This document shows, piece after piece, positions 13,259 through 24,200 of a stretch of DNA of 64,000 bases. The translations under genes were made by a program, and so were the position numbers. This stretch comes from Campylorhamphus procurvoides (lineage: Eukaryota; Chordata; Aves; Passeriformes; Dendrocolaptidae), in the NCBI GenBank assembly GCA_013396655.1, contig WBMV01006289.1, positions 2,807,160-2,871,159 on the forward strand, written 5' to 3'. The notes below the pieces were generated by a model, which saw only the letters and a list, made by a program, of their open reading frames with translations, had not been told where the DNA came from and did not search any database. Each line of letters starts with the position of its first letter. Position 1 is the first letter of the stretch.

Positions 13259-14264
13259 AAGTACATCATAAGATATGCACTTTCTGGAATGTAAATATTT
13301 TTAAATGCTAGCTATTAAGTTGGGGTGAGAGAGTGAGCAGGAAAGAAGGGAAAGAAAAGGGTGAGGGGACCAGCAAGACCAAGTCCAGAGGAACCAGGAA
13401 CACAATAAAATTGAGGGAACCTTTTACACTAAAAGAACATGAAAAAGGGGAAGAGCAAGAGATGGACTTTTTTGAACCATGTATAATAAATAATGTATCC
13501 CAAAAGCCTATCTGGATTATGACTGTAGTTTCAAGTTGGGGTTCTAATGACATGAACCAAAAGCACACACTTTGTTCTCACGGTTTGTGTCAACAGAATC
13601 TCTTTACGGAATTACAGTCTTACACAGAAGTTCTGGGGACATTACTGTTTAAAGCTACCATGTTGGGCTCATTGTACAGACCCAAGAATATTTGCTCCAC
13701 CTGCCTGGAATGAGCATCACCTGGAAGAATAGGAGTACTTTAAAAACAAGATTTAGGTAGCAAAATTCTTTCAGATCAGCCGACTTAAAAGACAGTAATT
13801 TGAAATGTCACAGATCCCTTCCTCAAAAAGCTGAGATATATTTGTCGTCATCTGTAAATTGGAAGTTCCAATACACTAACGGTGCATAGAATTCCCATGC
13901 TTCATTACACTTTCCTGAGAGTAAAGTAATTAGAATAAACCTTAGTCCTAGGAACAAAGTTAATTTTTTGCATTTTAAACTTTTGGGCTATTCCCTGACA
14001 ATCTACATAATGTAAATTTGATTGCTAAACATTTGTCACTTGAACAAAAACACTATTTTAAACTATTGATTTTTGATTAAAAACCATAATAAACAGAGCT
14101 AAAAAAAATCACACTAACAAAATAAACTAAATATGAAAAGTTGCATTGAAAGGGCATGTTACATTATTCTTAATAGGACCGTGTAGAAACATTCCAATGG
14201 CAGTGTTGTCAAAGTAAAACAAATTACATTAAGAAGACCCCACAGCCTGGTCACAGTCAGGACC

Positions 14265-16880
14265 TTACCTGTAACTCTGGCTGGTTGGGGTTTTTACTCG
14301 TGTACTACATGGCTCACTTACATCAGACATCATATTTGTATACCCTGAGAAATCTGACACTGAAGTCCTTACTCTATGGTCCACTTCTCCATTAGAGTTA
14401 GTGATAAAAGTCATTGGCACCCTGCTGCCCGACTTAAACTGAGAACCAAACGCTTGTGCAAAGTTCTCGATCTGGTAGGTTGCTCTAGGCTCTATGTCCT
14501 TCTGAGGATCTATCTGGCTAGTTAACTCCTGAGATGGGATCTGAAAGCTCGTTGAGGATTCTATGTTTTTCTGTTCCTTCTGGCTAGTCAGTTTCTGAGA
14601 TGTTGACTGGTAGTTAGATGAAGTCTCTAAGTTTTTCTGTGGATCAATGAGATCATCCAGCTCTTGAGAAGGAGTCAACTGTTGATGCGAAGCCTCCAAA
14701 GCAGACAAGTAAAAGCCTGGCTGAGATCCAAGCAACATCCCAAATGGAGGTTTTGGCAATGCAGTTGGCAATACTGAGGTAACGGATTGGCTGAAGCCAC
14801 ACTCAAGTGGAGATGTAGTGTAAATCTGTTTGTCAGGAAACAGAGTGTGGTTATGGAGAGTTGAAGACAAGCTAACAAACTGGAAACTGGGTCCAAAAGC
14901 AAAACCAGTGCTATTGGTTGTTCTTTCAAAGGCTTGCTGGAGGTATTTTGAGTATTCTTGCAACATGCTTGCCTTATCATTTGAAACTGTTTGAGAGTTA
15001 GGGCTCAGGTTTTCTTCCTGAACCATCTCTGAATGTTCTCCTGAGGTGTGCAAGTCCACACGCTGTTCAGTTATACTGAAAGGATCTTCTTTCTGGCCTT
15101 CTGATTTGTGAGAATACTGGTCCAAAAGGCTCTGTAAGACTTCATCGGGAATACCAGACTTGTCATGGCAAGACTTTATTTCACTATTTAAAGATGCTGA
15201 GTCAATAAGAGATAAAGGAGCTTCATTATCCATAACACTAACACCTGGAGACTGGATGACGGACTGCTGGGAAGTCATGTGTCCGACATTAAGTGAGAAG
15301 GCACTGTTACTGCTTGCAGTTTGTAAGTATCTCCTTTTCTTTGAAAACTGCATGGCATCATCGTAATTGCTACTTATTTGACCCGGTTTACCACCTGTAC
15401 TTTGGAGAAGGCCAATAGTTTCTACACCAGTATTGGCTACCAGGCCTAGAGAGCCACTCTGTTTCCCAGACAGTGGTTTTTGCCCCAAAATATCTGGCAG
15501 TGGTGATACAAAATTAAGGTAACTTTTGTCTGCCTGTTTTCTGCTTGCTTTCTTCAAGACCAATTTTGGCACCTTTTTCTGAAGTTCTTCTACACCTGTG
15601 CCAACTAGACCACCACTGGAAGACACAATAGGAATATCAACTGCATAACTTGGCATAGCCACATTACTTGTAACTTGAGATTCAGCTATTTTGCTGCTAC
15701 ACTTGTTTCCTTTGTTTTCAGTGGATGTACTTTTTGTTTTACTTTTTCTCCTTGAGGAACTTGTATTTCCCTGAGACAATGCAGCCAAGCTACCCATGCT
15801 ATTTGATGATCCAGGCTCCATTCCAGCCCCTGCTTTACCTATGGCTTCACCACATGTTCTTCTGTGCTTCAACAGTCTATCAGTCCTGGAAAAATACTGC
15901 TGACAAGTGTCACATTTGTATGGCTTTTCTCCACTATGTGTCCTCTTGTGTCTTTCCATGTGGTACTTCTGGATGAACTTCATACTACACTGGTCACACC
16001 CAAAAGGCTTCTCTCTGCTGTGGATCTTCTCGTGTCTCTGCAGTAAGTACTTCTGGATGAAGCCCATGCTGCACTGGCTGCACTGGAAAGGCCTTTCCCC
16101 GGTGTGGATGAGCACGTGCCTGCGTAAGTGATAGGAGCTCCTGAAGGCAGCACTGCAGTGTTCGCAGACGTGAGGTTTCTGGTTGGGGGACGCGACGGCA
16201 CCTTCCCCATCTCCCACCAGGGGGGGTTTGGATGAAGCGCTTGGCTTCCGCTTGGCTTTGATTCCCTGAGTTTCTGGCTTTGGCCTCTTTGCCTTCTTGA
16301 CCTGGGCATCGTGCTTTGGCTCACCCGCGCTCCCCGGGGCGCCCTCGCCTCTGCCAGTCAGCAGCAGGTCTCGGTGGGGATGCTGGTGCAGGTGGTGAAG
16401 AAGGCTGAGGTCCTGGATCACGCTCTGGCCGGCGCCTTCGCCGCTGCCCAGGCCCGGGGGTCTCTCCTCTGCCGCGCCCCCGAAGAGCCCCCCGTAGTGA
16501 TGGTGATGGTGCTGCGGCTCCTCCTCCTCCTGCTCGCTGGGCTTCTCCTGCTTGATGCTCACCAGGGACTGCAGAAAGCCCCAGGGGCTCCTCTGCGAGG
16601 AGGGCGCGGACGGGAAAGCCCCCACCGGCTCCTTCTTGAAAGTCACGTCCTGGGGCGGCGGAGGCGCCGGGGGCTCTCCCGCCGCCGTGGCGGAGCCGGC
16701 CGGCGGTAACACGCACTGCGGGGGGTGCTGGGCCGGCGCGGGGGGCGCGGCCGCCCGGGCGAAGCTGGTGACCGGGGGCAGGCGGTGGTTGAACATCACC
16801 ATGCCGGGGGGGAACGTGGGCTCCATGGCCGCCGCCCTCTTGCCGCCGCCGCCGCCGAGGAAGCCGCTGCCGAGTTTCAT
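14265..16880 (-). CDS. ZNF281: ZNF281, Krueppel-type C2H2 zinc-finger transcription factor (complete, single coding exon)
   Basis: Nuclear transcription factor that binds GC-rich DNA. In mammals it is tied to the OCT4/SOX2/NANOG network, NuRD-mediated repression and the SNAI1/EMT programme. The 871-residue frame is uninterrupted; human ZNF281 is about 895 residues. The start at 16880 gives [13 protein letters not shown], matching the family N-terminus; the frame stays open upstream into the assembly gap, so the start rests on homology. Seen in order: a Gly run, shorter than in human; a Pro/Ala-rich segment (about 41-78); FKKE (81-84) and IKQE (109-112), the latter a good sumoylation motif; a five-His run (124-128); a basic stretch (195-212); four zinc fingers: C239/C242/H255/H259, C267/C270/H283/H287, C295/C298/H311/H315 and C323/C326/H339/C343. 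The TGERPF, SREKPF and SGEKPY linkers are intact. After them come a long Ser/Gln-rich tail, a threefold repeat (737-803) and the terminal SQSYR. The sister gene ZNF148 is the main alternative, but the N- and C-termini favour ZNF281. Confidence 0.97.
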   Translation of the reverse strand: MKLGSGFLGGGGGKRAAAMEPTFPPGMVMFNHRLPPVTSFARAAAPPAPAQHPPQCVLPPAGSATAAGEPPAPPPPQDVTFKKEPVGAFPSAPSSQRSPWGFLQSLVSIKQEKPSEQEEEEPQHHHHHYGGLFGGAAEERPPGLGSGEGAGQSVIQDLSLLHHLHQHPHRDLLLTGRGEGAPGSAGEPKHDAQVKKAKRPKPETQGIKAKRKPSASSKPPLVGDGEGAVASPNQKPHVCEHCSAAFRSSYHLRRHVLIHTGERPFQCSQCSMGFIQKYLLQRHEKIHSREKPFGCDQCSMKFIQKYHMERHKRTHSGEKPYKCDTCQQYFSRTDRLLKHRRTCGEAIGKAGAGMEPGSSNSMGSLAALSQGNTSSSRRKSKTKSTSTENKGNKCSSKIAESQVTSNVAMPSYAVDIPIVSSSGGLVGTGVEELQKKVPKLVLKKASRKQADKSYLNFVSPLPDILGQKPLSGKQSGSLGLVANTGVETIGLLQSTGGKPGQISSNYDDAMQFSKKRRYLQTASSNSAFSLNVGHMTSQQSVIQSPGVSVMDNEAPLSLIDSASLNSEIKSCHDKSGIPDEVLQSLLDQYSHKSEGQKEDPFSITEQRVDLHTSGEHSEMVQEENLSPNSQTVSNDKASMLQEYSKYLQQAFERTTNSTGFAFGPSFQFVSLSSTLHNHTLFPDKQIYTTSPLECGFSQSVTSVLPTALPKPPFGMLLGSQPGFYLSALEASHQQLTPSQELDDLIDPQKNLETSSNYQSTSQKLTSQKEQKNIESSTSFQIPSQELTSQIDPQKDIEPRATYQIENFAQAFGSQFKSGSRVPMTFITNSNGEVDHRVRTSVSDFSGYTNMMSDVSEPCSTRVKTPTSQSYR
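15852..16166 (-). other. ZNF281: Zinc-finger cluster of ZNF281 (four tandem fingers)
   Basis: DNA-binding core, residues 239-343. Fingers 1-3 are C2H2 with 12 residues between the second Cys and first His. Finger 4 ([18 protein letters not shown]) ends RRTC, so its last ligand is Cys (C2HC). The same arrangement is recalled in mammalian ZNF281 and ZNF148. This is the most conserved part of the gene and the best probe for orthology. Confidence 0.95.
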
Positions 16881-16921
16881 CCCCCGGGAAGGCGGGCCGG
16901 AGAGGAGGCGCGGCCCAGAGG

Positions 16922-17174
16922 NNNNNNNNNNNNNNNNNNNNNNNNNNNNNNNNNNNNNNNNNNNNNNNNNNNNNNNNNNNNNNNNNNNNNNNNNNNNNNN
17001 NNNNNNNNNNNNNNNNNNNNNNNNNNNNNNNNNNNNNNNNNNNNNNNNNNNNNNNNNNNNNNNNNNNNNNNNNNNNNNNNNNNNNNNNNNNNNNNNNNNN
17101 NNNNNNNNNNNNNNNNNNNNNNNNNNNNNNNNNNNNNNNNNNNNNNNNNNNNNNNNNNNNNNNNNNNNNNNNNN
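16922..17174. other. Assembly gap (253 N)
   Basis: A run of N beginning 41 bases upstream of the ZNF281 start codon and ending at the edge of a GC-rich minisatellite. It hides the 5' UTR, and possibly the splice acceptor of the coding exon. Several very long apparent reading frames in this area exist only because N was read as open. Confidence 1.
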
Positions 17175-17455
17175 CGGGGGGACACACAGCGGGACACACA
17201 CCGGGATAGGGACATGGGACATACCGGGACACACCGGGACAGGGACACACACCGGGACGGGGACACGGACCGGGACGGGGACTCGGACCGGGACGGGGAC
17301 TCGGACACACCGGGACATGAACACACCGGGACCGAGACATGGACACAGTGGGACAGGGACACAGCGGGACAGGGACATGGGGGTACCGGCACCGCACACG
17401 CCGGGAGAGGGACATAGAGGCACAACGGGAAAGGGACACAGCGGGACAGGGACAC
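17175..17455. repeat. GC-rich minisatellite built on CGGGACA / GGGACACA units
   Basis: Degenerate tandem array of units such as CGGGACAGGGACACA and CGGGACGGGGACTCGGAC. It runs from the assembly gap to about 17455, with many GGG runs on the plus strand. Unit length varies, so no exact copy number is given. It lies in the 5' flank of ZNF281 and probably continues into the gap. It is open in several frames on both strands and thereby creates spurious long frames. Confidence 0.85.
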
Positions 17456-17497
17456 CGCACACGCCGGGGCACACCCCGCACACGCCGGGGCACACCC
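17456..17497. repeat. Two-copy 21-bp tandem repeat
   Basis: Unit CGCACACGCCGGGGCACACC followed by C, present twice head to tail with period 21. It directly follows the longer minisatellite in the GC-rich ZNF281 5' region. Confidence 0.85.
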
Positions 17498-17819
17498 CGT
17501 CCCGCCGCCCCGCACAGCTCCGAGCAGGGGCAGCGGCCGCAGCGATGCCAGAGCCCGGAGTGTTTGGCTCCGGCTCCGCGGTGTGAGCCCACAGCGGTCC
17601 CTCCAGCTCCCCGGAACCCCGCGGGGCTGAAGGAGCCGCCCCGCGCCCTCGGGGGAAGCGCTGCTACAAGAAATCGCGTCTGAGCCCCACGTACCCATCG
17701 CGCACACCGACACACGCCGCTCACACGCGCTGCCTTGGGGATCCTCCCCTCGCACAAACCGGGCAGGGTTTTCCCTCGTGTCCCTGTGTCCTGGCCTCTT
17801 CCCAGCAGGAAACACATCG

Positions 17820-17890
17820 CGGGAGCATCCCCCGAAACACCACACACGCCACGGAGCATCCCCCGAAATACAGACACCGCGGAGCATCCC
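17820..17890. repeat. Three-copy degenerate tandem repeat (28-31 bp)
   Basis: GGAGCATCCCC occurs at 17822, 17853 and 17881; the first two copies continue as CGAAA-ACA and CACACGCC-like sequence. Spacing is 31 and then 28 bases. It sits at the upstream edge of the CpG-rich block. Confidence 0.75.
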
Positions 17891-17950
17891 CTGTCCAGCA
17901 GCGGACCCCATGGGCAGCATTCTTGGCCCACCCTCGCAGCAAAAGCCACA

Positions 17951-20900
17951 CTAATAATGCCCACTGGTCTGGTTACATTGTATGGAAATAATTCATCCCT
18001 TATAATGGAAATGCAATTAAATTGTTATTTTGAAATAGCACCTTATTTTGGCTAATCGGGAGAACTGATTTTTATCATTGACATAATGGAAGTAGTGCAA
18101 CAAGGTGGATAAATTCCTCATGTTTTTTTACGCCTTATGTGTCAAAAATACTTTCCTTTCTGGCAGGATGAGCCTGTAAATAGCAAGTACTTTTCATAGC
18201 CCTAACTGATACAAAGCCTTCGGTCAGATTTTAAAATCTTAAATGTATCTAATTGATATAAAAATAGAATTTGATACCATTTCTGTACTTGATTTCAAAA
18301 TTTTGTTGAGTAAGCAAAACTTGTTCCTTTTAAAATTTAAATACAATTTCCTTAACATAGCATGTAAACTAACAGTTAATTTGAAAATGTACATTAGATT
18401 ACAACAGTTTAGGACTGCAGGTTTAGCTAAGTGTTAAAAGACAGAGCAGGAATTCAAAAAACTTAAAGCAGCAGTAAAATATTAGTCAATGCCTATGAGA
18501 AATGAGTCTGTCCCTTTATTCAGGGTGTCAGTGTTTAATGGTAAGCTGGGATGCATATAAGCTAGTCCAAGCATGAAGGGCAGTAGGACACTCGTATGGA
18601 AAGCCAACTTTGTCCCTCAGTTATCAAGATAAGAAACCTGTCATTTCTCTCATTCACTCTGTCAGCCTTGAGATACTCCAAGCAGACTTACCTCTGTGTT
18701 GTACACCCCATATATCAGGAAGATGAAGAGACCCTGTAAAATAAAATGGAGGGAAAAAGCTGTTAACTCTAATCATTTCAGCAGTAGAAATACCTGAAAT
18801 AAACTTTCCTGGGAACAGACAAAAGACGACACACTTCATCAAGGTCAATTTATTTTTCTATTTTTCAACATTATAAGCTGTACCTTGAGCATTTATTTGA
18901 TAACATGGGAGTGCATCAACTATATTGTGATATTCAACTGTTCAAAAATGAGAAACTTAGCACCAGAGGATCTATAACCTTAATTAGAAATTTTAATTTT
19001 ATATTTGAGTGGTCTTTCAAAGAAAAGATCAACAAAATACATTTATTTTAAAAAATGAAAACACAAAGATGCTAAAGCAAATTGAGGAGTGAACATCTGT
19101 ACCTCTGATATTTTTTTTTTCGAACTGAAACTAGGAAAACATATAGTACCAAATTCTACACTAACATATATATTCCTGTATATGCATTGACAAATGTATA
19201 CACTTCACTTAATTATTTTAAAATTTTAAATAGAAAGACAGTGAGAGATAAGAAAAAATAATGCAAGTATGCAGAGAATATACATGAATCACCAAAGTTT
19301 TTCAACAGCTTGCTTTAAATTGCCCTATTATTAGACAAAACAAGCTAAAAACAAACAAAACACTCCCTTCAGTGAGTTTCTCTCAATGTTCTCACCTTAG
19401 CGAAGGCTGTGCTTCCAGGATCTGAGTGAAGAGTGCAACTTGTTACTCATTCTTGCCATCTGTGAGGCAGAATCCTGAAAAACACAGTCAAATTACTAGG
19501 AAGAACAGAATAGCAAGGGGAAATAAAATGTAAAATATGTAATTGCCTATGGAAATGCTTCTATAACTCAGATTCACCTGGGGCTTACAGCATATTTTTG
19601 TATTTATTTGTAAAATGACCCTATCATGTAATATTAATATTTACCCTGGTCACTTGAGTCCATCAAGGAAAAAAACCTTGACTTTCAGACAGAAAATATT
19701 TTCTGATAGGAAACTTCATTTGAATAGTAAAGAAACTGCAACTTTTTAATCCAACTTGCAAATTACCTCAAAACAGCTGGATTAAATGTGTATTTGCTCA
19801 TCAGCAAAATCACTATTTTATTAGGCTGGAAGTAATAAAAGATACTATTCGTATATAATATTTTCATGGATTACTGAATGCCAGCATAAAATTCTTGGGA
19901 GAGAATATTTTTACTGAATTCCTTTTGTTTAGTTTTGTTTAAAAAAAAAAAAGTTAAAATCCAACACTTCCTTTCAGTTACTTTCAGATTAAATAAATGA
20001 ACTCCACAATAAGTAGGAACAGATTCGAAAAAATTGACAGCTCTGGTTTTGAGTGTGCCTTCACATGAAATATAAGACAATTATATCATGCTGTTTACTT
20101 GTAAACAGAACAACCAGAATCTCAGAGCTTGGCAACTCAGATTAATTACTCATATGCAAACTATTTGTAGAATAGAATGCCAGTTATGTGACCAAATATA
20201 GTTAGTGAACAATTCTGAGTGTTTTCACAGAATTATCTCAAATCTGCATTTAGAAGAGAAAAATCAGAAACTTTCTCAAAAGTTACACAGAAGTTAAATT
20301 AGTTATATCTGAGATAAAAGTAAATATTGAAGTTATAGAAAGTAAGATGAACACGTCATAATTGCATTAAACGGGCAGCTAATTAACGAAATTACTCAAC
20401 ATACAGCAACAGAAGCGGCATCACAGGCATTTTGTAGCTGAATGTTCTGCAAAACAGTGCCAACAATACAAATTTAAATACTGTAAAACACATAAATAAT
20501 GTAAGAATTTTTATTTACAAATCTGATCATGATCTACTTTATACACACATTAAAAAAGGAGGAGGTACAAAGTATACCCCTTTATTTCCTCCTATCTCCG
20601 CTTCAAGTCCCAGGATTTTAGGGACTTCTGTCCCAGGCAAGAGGCTGCAATGGGTAGATGCCACAGTGAGAGGCAAGGAATAGTCAGCTATTGTTAAGAA
20701 CATGGAAAAAAATTAAATTCCTTTCTCAGGCTGATCCCAGAAGGGAGAGTAAAATCAGATGCTGCTTGCTATTCAGGTACTGTCATGAGTTAAAATTCTT
20801 GTCAAAACTGTCAGTCCAAACAATATTGTTTGCTGTGATATTAAGACTAAAAGCAATTAAAGAATATACATTTAAGACTTCCAACACACTGGAATGTTCT

Positions 20901-23900
20901 TTTGAACCTAGATATGCAAATATAATGTTTTCAATTGCTTCTGAATCTCTTCTGAAATCTATGAATCTCATATAATCTCAGGAAAACAAACTAGTTAGCT
21001 CCTTAGGTTTGGATATTTGCAAACTTACAGCATATTTGAAACAAATTATTAAAAATTCCAGATCTTAAACTGGCATGCCAAGTTTTTGCTTTTCTTGAAC
21101 TTGATAGCAGCTCCTTTAAATACTTAACTGTTGGAGATATGAAGCACTATGGACATTCTTATCTTAATTCTTGGAGACCTCTGAGAGCTTTTTGTCTTTC
21201 TTTATCTTTGGAGGCAGGAAGGCCGTCCTTTAACATCAATAAATTATTCTTGTAGAATCAGCCCAACAAGGATTTTACTTGTTGCTTATGAGTTATGAGA
21301 TCTTGGCACCTGCAACTGAAATAAGGGGTCACTTTCCACACAACACTGTCATCAACAATTACCTGTACAGGACAGTTTGTGGTCCACTTGAGATCAAAAT
21401 GAAAGGGTAGAGTTCCTCAGGTGGTTTGAAATGTAACAATAATATGGTCTTACATAACTGATAGTTCAGGTTTTTTAGCTCATTAATTGAAAAAACCAGG
21501 AGTTTTCTCAGTTCCTTCAGTGGGCCCTGGTGCTACCTGCAGTGTGGTTCTGTGAGAAGCTGCCTCAGTTACTCGGGCTGGTCAGATGTTCTTCGGCTTC
21601 TGGGAATTAAGCAAAGTTGTGATTGAGCCAGAAATTTTATCCAGAGTTGTTTATTATTTCTGTTGAAATTGAAAAAAAAAATAACAACCCTTCATTAAGA
21701 AGCATGGAAAGCACACCTGTATTTTTTGTGTTCCAACAGCACATACAAACACCCAGAGGAATTATAACCCCATTATGCTAAGTAGCATATACATCCAGAA
21801 TAAAGCCATCTCTGCCTTGGGAAGGTAAAGGTTTCTAGACAGAAAATCTGGCCACATGCAGAGAAAAGAGAACGTACAAGCACACCTGTCATTTTTCAAG
21901 TCTAATCCAAAAGTAGTTTGTGTTTTTTGGAGACATCAAGTTGAAGTTACAACCCTTCAGCTGAGCTGGACCCGTGCAGAGAGGAAAGCACTGCTGGCTG
22001 CTTAATTACAATTCTATTTGTCACTGGGCAGGGAGGGAACTGATTGCTCCGCTTTTAAATATGGCAGGTCTTAACAGAATTGTCCTTGCTATCTTGAATA
22101 AATCAGTCTACGGACAGTCCTAATCTCTAGCAAGTTTGTCAGGATCTGTTCCAATTTGGGTGGTACCACTGCAAGTTGACACTCTTATCAGAAGTTCATT
22201 CTGCTTTAGGGCAACAGAAACCTGCACGGCAATTGTTTTAACACAACTTTCTTTCCCCTGATTTTAACATTTGTCTCTCACTCTGTTACCATTTGATATT
22301 TTCTAAAAGCTTCCTTTTTACAGACAGTATATTTCATTCAAGATTAAGCAATCAATTGCAATCTCTTTTTTTTGTGTGGTGGAGACTGCTACATTGATAC
22401 TTTGAATATTTTGAATTTCAGCTTTTTTTTTAATATACCTATTTTTGAGTACATGGAATTACTTCATCCTTCTGCTGTTTATTTTTAAGCCTTTGAACTC
22501 TCATTTGTTTGGCACAGTTAAAAAGGATTTTTAAGAATTCCCAACTACTAAAATCCATACAGTAATACTTTAAAACATCAATTAAATAAAACCAGATTAG
22601 CAAAATATGCATGAATGAAAATCCATGAAATATATTCTAAATAAAAACAATTATAAAAATAATTCAATATTTTAAAACATTGAAAATTTCCAAGACTGTA
22701 AAAGCTTGGATTTCAAGAAATTTTGTGCTGTATGGGAGAGAGAAAGATAGTAGGTCATATGCAGCTATACTAAATTAATTCTGATTTATTTTTCATAAAT
22801 TAAAACAATAAAGCCATTGCAGCAATGGAAACTGCAGACTCCAAACAGAATTTTTCTTACTCACACAAGCAGTCTTTCTGTAATCCTAAAAGAAATAAAA
22901 ATTGTCTTGGCAAGGAGAGATTAGGTGTTTACTGTTTGTTTTAAATCCAGACCAGTGCTAGAACCTCAGGTAAGCCTCAGGTAACTCCTGTCATACAACA
23001 TCAGGTTTAATGCAAAGAATACCAAATTCCAAAATTATGGGATTTTTCTGCCACAGCCGAAGAAGTTTGAAATCTTTACTTCAACAGTAAACAAGTTCAA
23101 CATGTGACACAGTACTGTTGTGAAATTTCAAAGTCACTGTCCCACAAGCAACTCCTTCAGCTCCTGTAGTTACCAGTCAATTAGTACTTGAAGGCTTAGC
23201 AAACAGGAGGAAATAACGTGACTTTGCATCAGATTTGCTGCCTATAAAACCTAGAAGTTAAAAAATATACAAAAGCAAAAAAAAACCACACAGCACAAAT
23301 TTTCTAATGCCAATTAACAGATCCTCAGAAATCTGGTAGTAATAGACTGTCACAGCAAAAGTCCTGGAGCAGATCAGTGACCTACCCTGTAACAGGTTCT
23401 TTGGTATGGCCTTGGAGATTAATTTCTCTTTGCCTCAGCTGCATATAGAACCAGATGGTATTTCCTTAATTCTGAGCCATATTAGAAAGGTATTTCCATT
23501 AAAGTCAGGTGAAGGGGAGATGGATAGGTGGAGTATTACTCTGGATTCCACACCAAGAATCTCTGCAAGGACCGAAATACACGAGCTGTTTTTTGGACTT
23601 TGTTCTGTACACATTTCCACAAAGGCAAATCTATCCCATAATGAAAATATCAACAAATGGCTTGAAAGAGAAAAATCTTTTATCCATAGAAATTTTTATG
23701 AGTCAAAAAATGATGATGATTTTTGCAACACTGGTTCAACTGCTTTTAAAGAAAGGAACAGCAATAGTTCAAAAATCTTATTTTAGCCACATGAATGGCC
23801 TATTATCATAATTCTTAGCACTTAATGACAAAAAAACCCACCCTATCTTAGTTCCCAGTGATGCTACACTTTTCTTTCTCAAAAATACATGCTGTTAAGG

Positions 23901-24105
23901 AGTCATAATTGATGAAATTGTATATAATATGTGCCAGTAGAATAACCAGGATCTAGGATATCAAAAGAACAGCTCAGATTCTCCACATCCTTAGCAAATT
24001 AGCATTCCATGTTGTCAAATGTAAGCCTACCCTAAAGTTTATTTTAGATAAAGTCAGCAATAACACTTCTGCACAGAGGTATGTTTAGGATGAAAGGAAT
24101 AAAGA
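17951..24105. other. Intergenic upstream of ZNF281
   Basis: Abrupt change from the CpG-rich block to AT-rich DNA. The first 150 bases hold a SOX/POU-like motif (17976-17989) and look compact, like a regulatory element. No gene or clear transposon was recognised further on. Confidence 0.5.
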
Positions 24106-24152
24106 AAAAAACAAAACAAAAAAAACAAAACCAAACCAAAAAAACAACAACA
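24106..24152. repeat. A/C-rich simple tract
   Basis: AAACAAAAC-type repeats with almost no G or T on the plus strand, ending at the CR1 relic that starts at 24153. Confidence 0.85.
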
Positions 24153-24200
24153 AAGTTGGAAGGGACTTTTAGACAACATCTGTCCACCTCTCTGCATAAG
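24153..24200 (-). mobile_element. CR1 3'-end relic
   Basis: AGTTGGAAGGGACTTTTAGA and the following CAACATCTGTCCACCTCTCTGC match the CR1 3' end in reverse orientation. It directly abuts an A/C-rich tract on its 3' side (24106-24152). The upstream boundary is unclear; similarity fades after about 24200. Confidence 0.55.

Larger units (their letters stand above)
12593..14264 (-). other. ZNF281: Probable 3' UTR of ZNF281
   Basis: AT-rich non-coding DNA directly after the TAA stop. The first canonical AATAAA read on the minus strand downstream of the stop is at 12598-12593, giving about 1.67 kb of 3' UTR, an ordinary length for this kind of gene. GT-rich sequence follows it on the minus strand. 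Within it are a 22-bp palindrome (13237-13258), a duplicated AU-rich 28-mer (12873-12900 and 13478-13505) and a two-copy 36-bp-period repeat (about 12691-12760). The plus-strand frame of 126 codons at 13333-13713 lies antisense inside it and looks fortuitous. The 3' boundary is inferred. Confidence 0.5.
16881..17950 (-). promoter_or_regulatory. ZNF281: CpG-rich 5' region and likely promoter of ZNF281
   Basis: GC- and CpG-dense sequence continues from the 5' half of the coding exon to about 17.95 kb and then drops abruptly to AT-rich DNA. In mammals ZNF281 has a CpG-island promoter and a non-coding first exon just upstream of the coding exon, so the transcription start and a 5' UTR exon probably lie here or in the gap. 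The exact start and any splice sites cannot be placed. Much of the visible sequence is tandemly repetitive. Confidence 0.6.

Noticed and set aside
13333..13713. 126-codon plus-strand frame
   Set aside because: Low-complexity Lys/Glu/Gly start, no motif, antisense within the ZNF281 3' UTR.
16881..17495. Upstream extension of the ZNF281 frame by about 205 codons
   Set aside because: It consists of gap and minisatellite translation; the family N-terminus is MK-GSGFL at 16880.
16321..17964. A 547-codon minus-strand frame, plus others of 230-350 codons on both strands, crossing the gap
   Set aside because: They read through 253 N and a tandem array that is open in several frames; the 5' part of ZNF281 occupies the true frame here.
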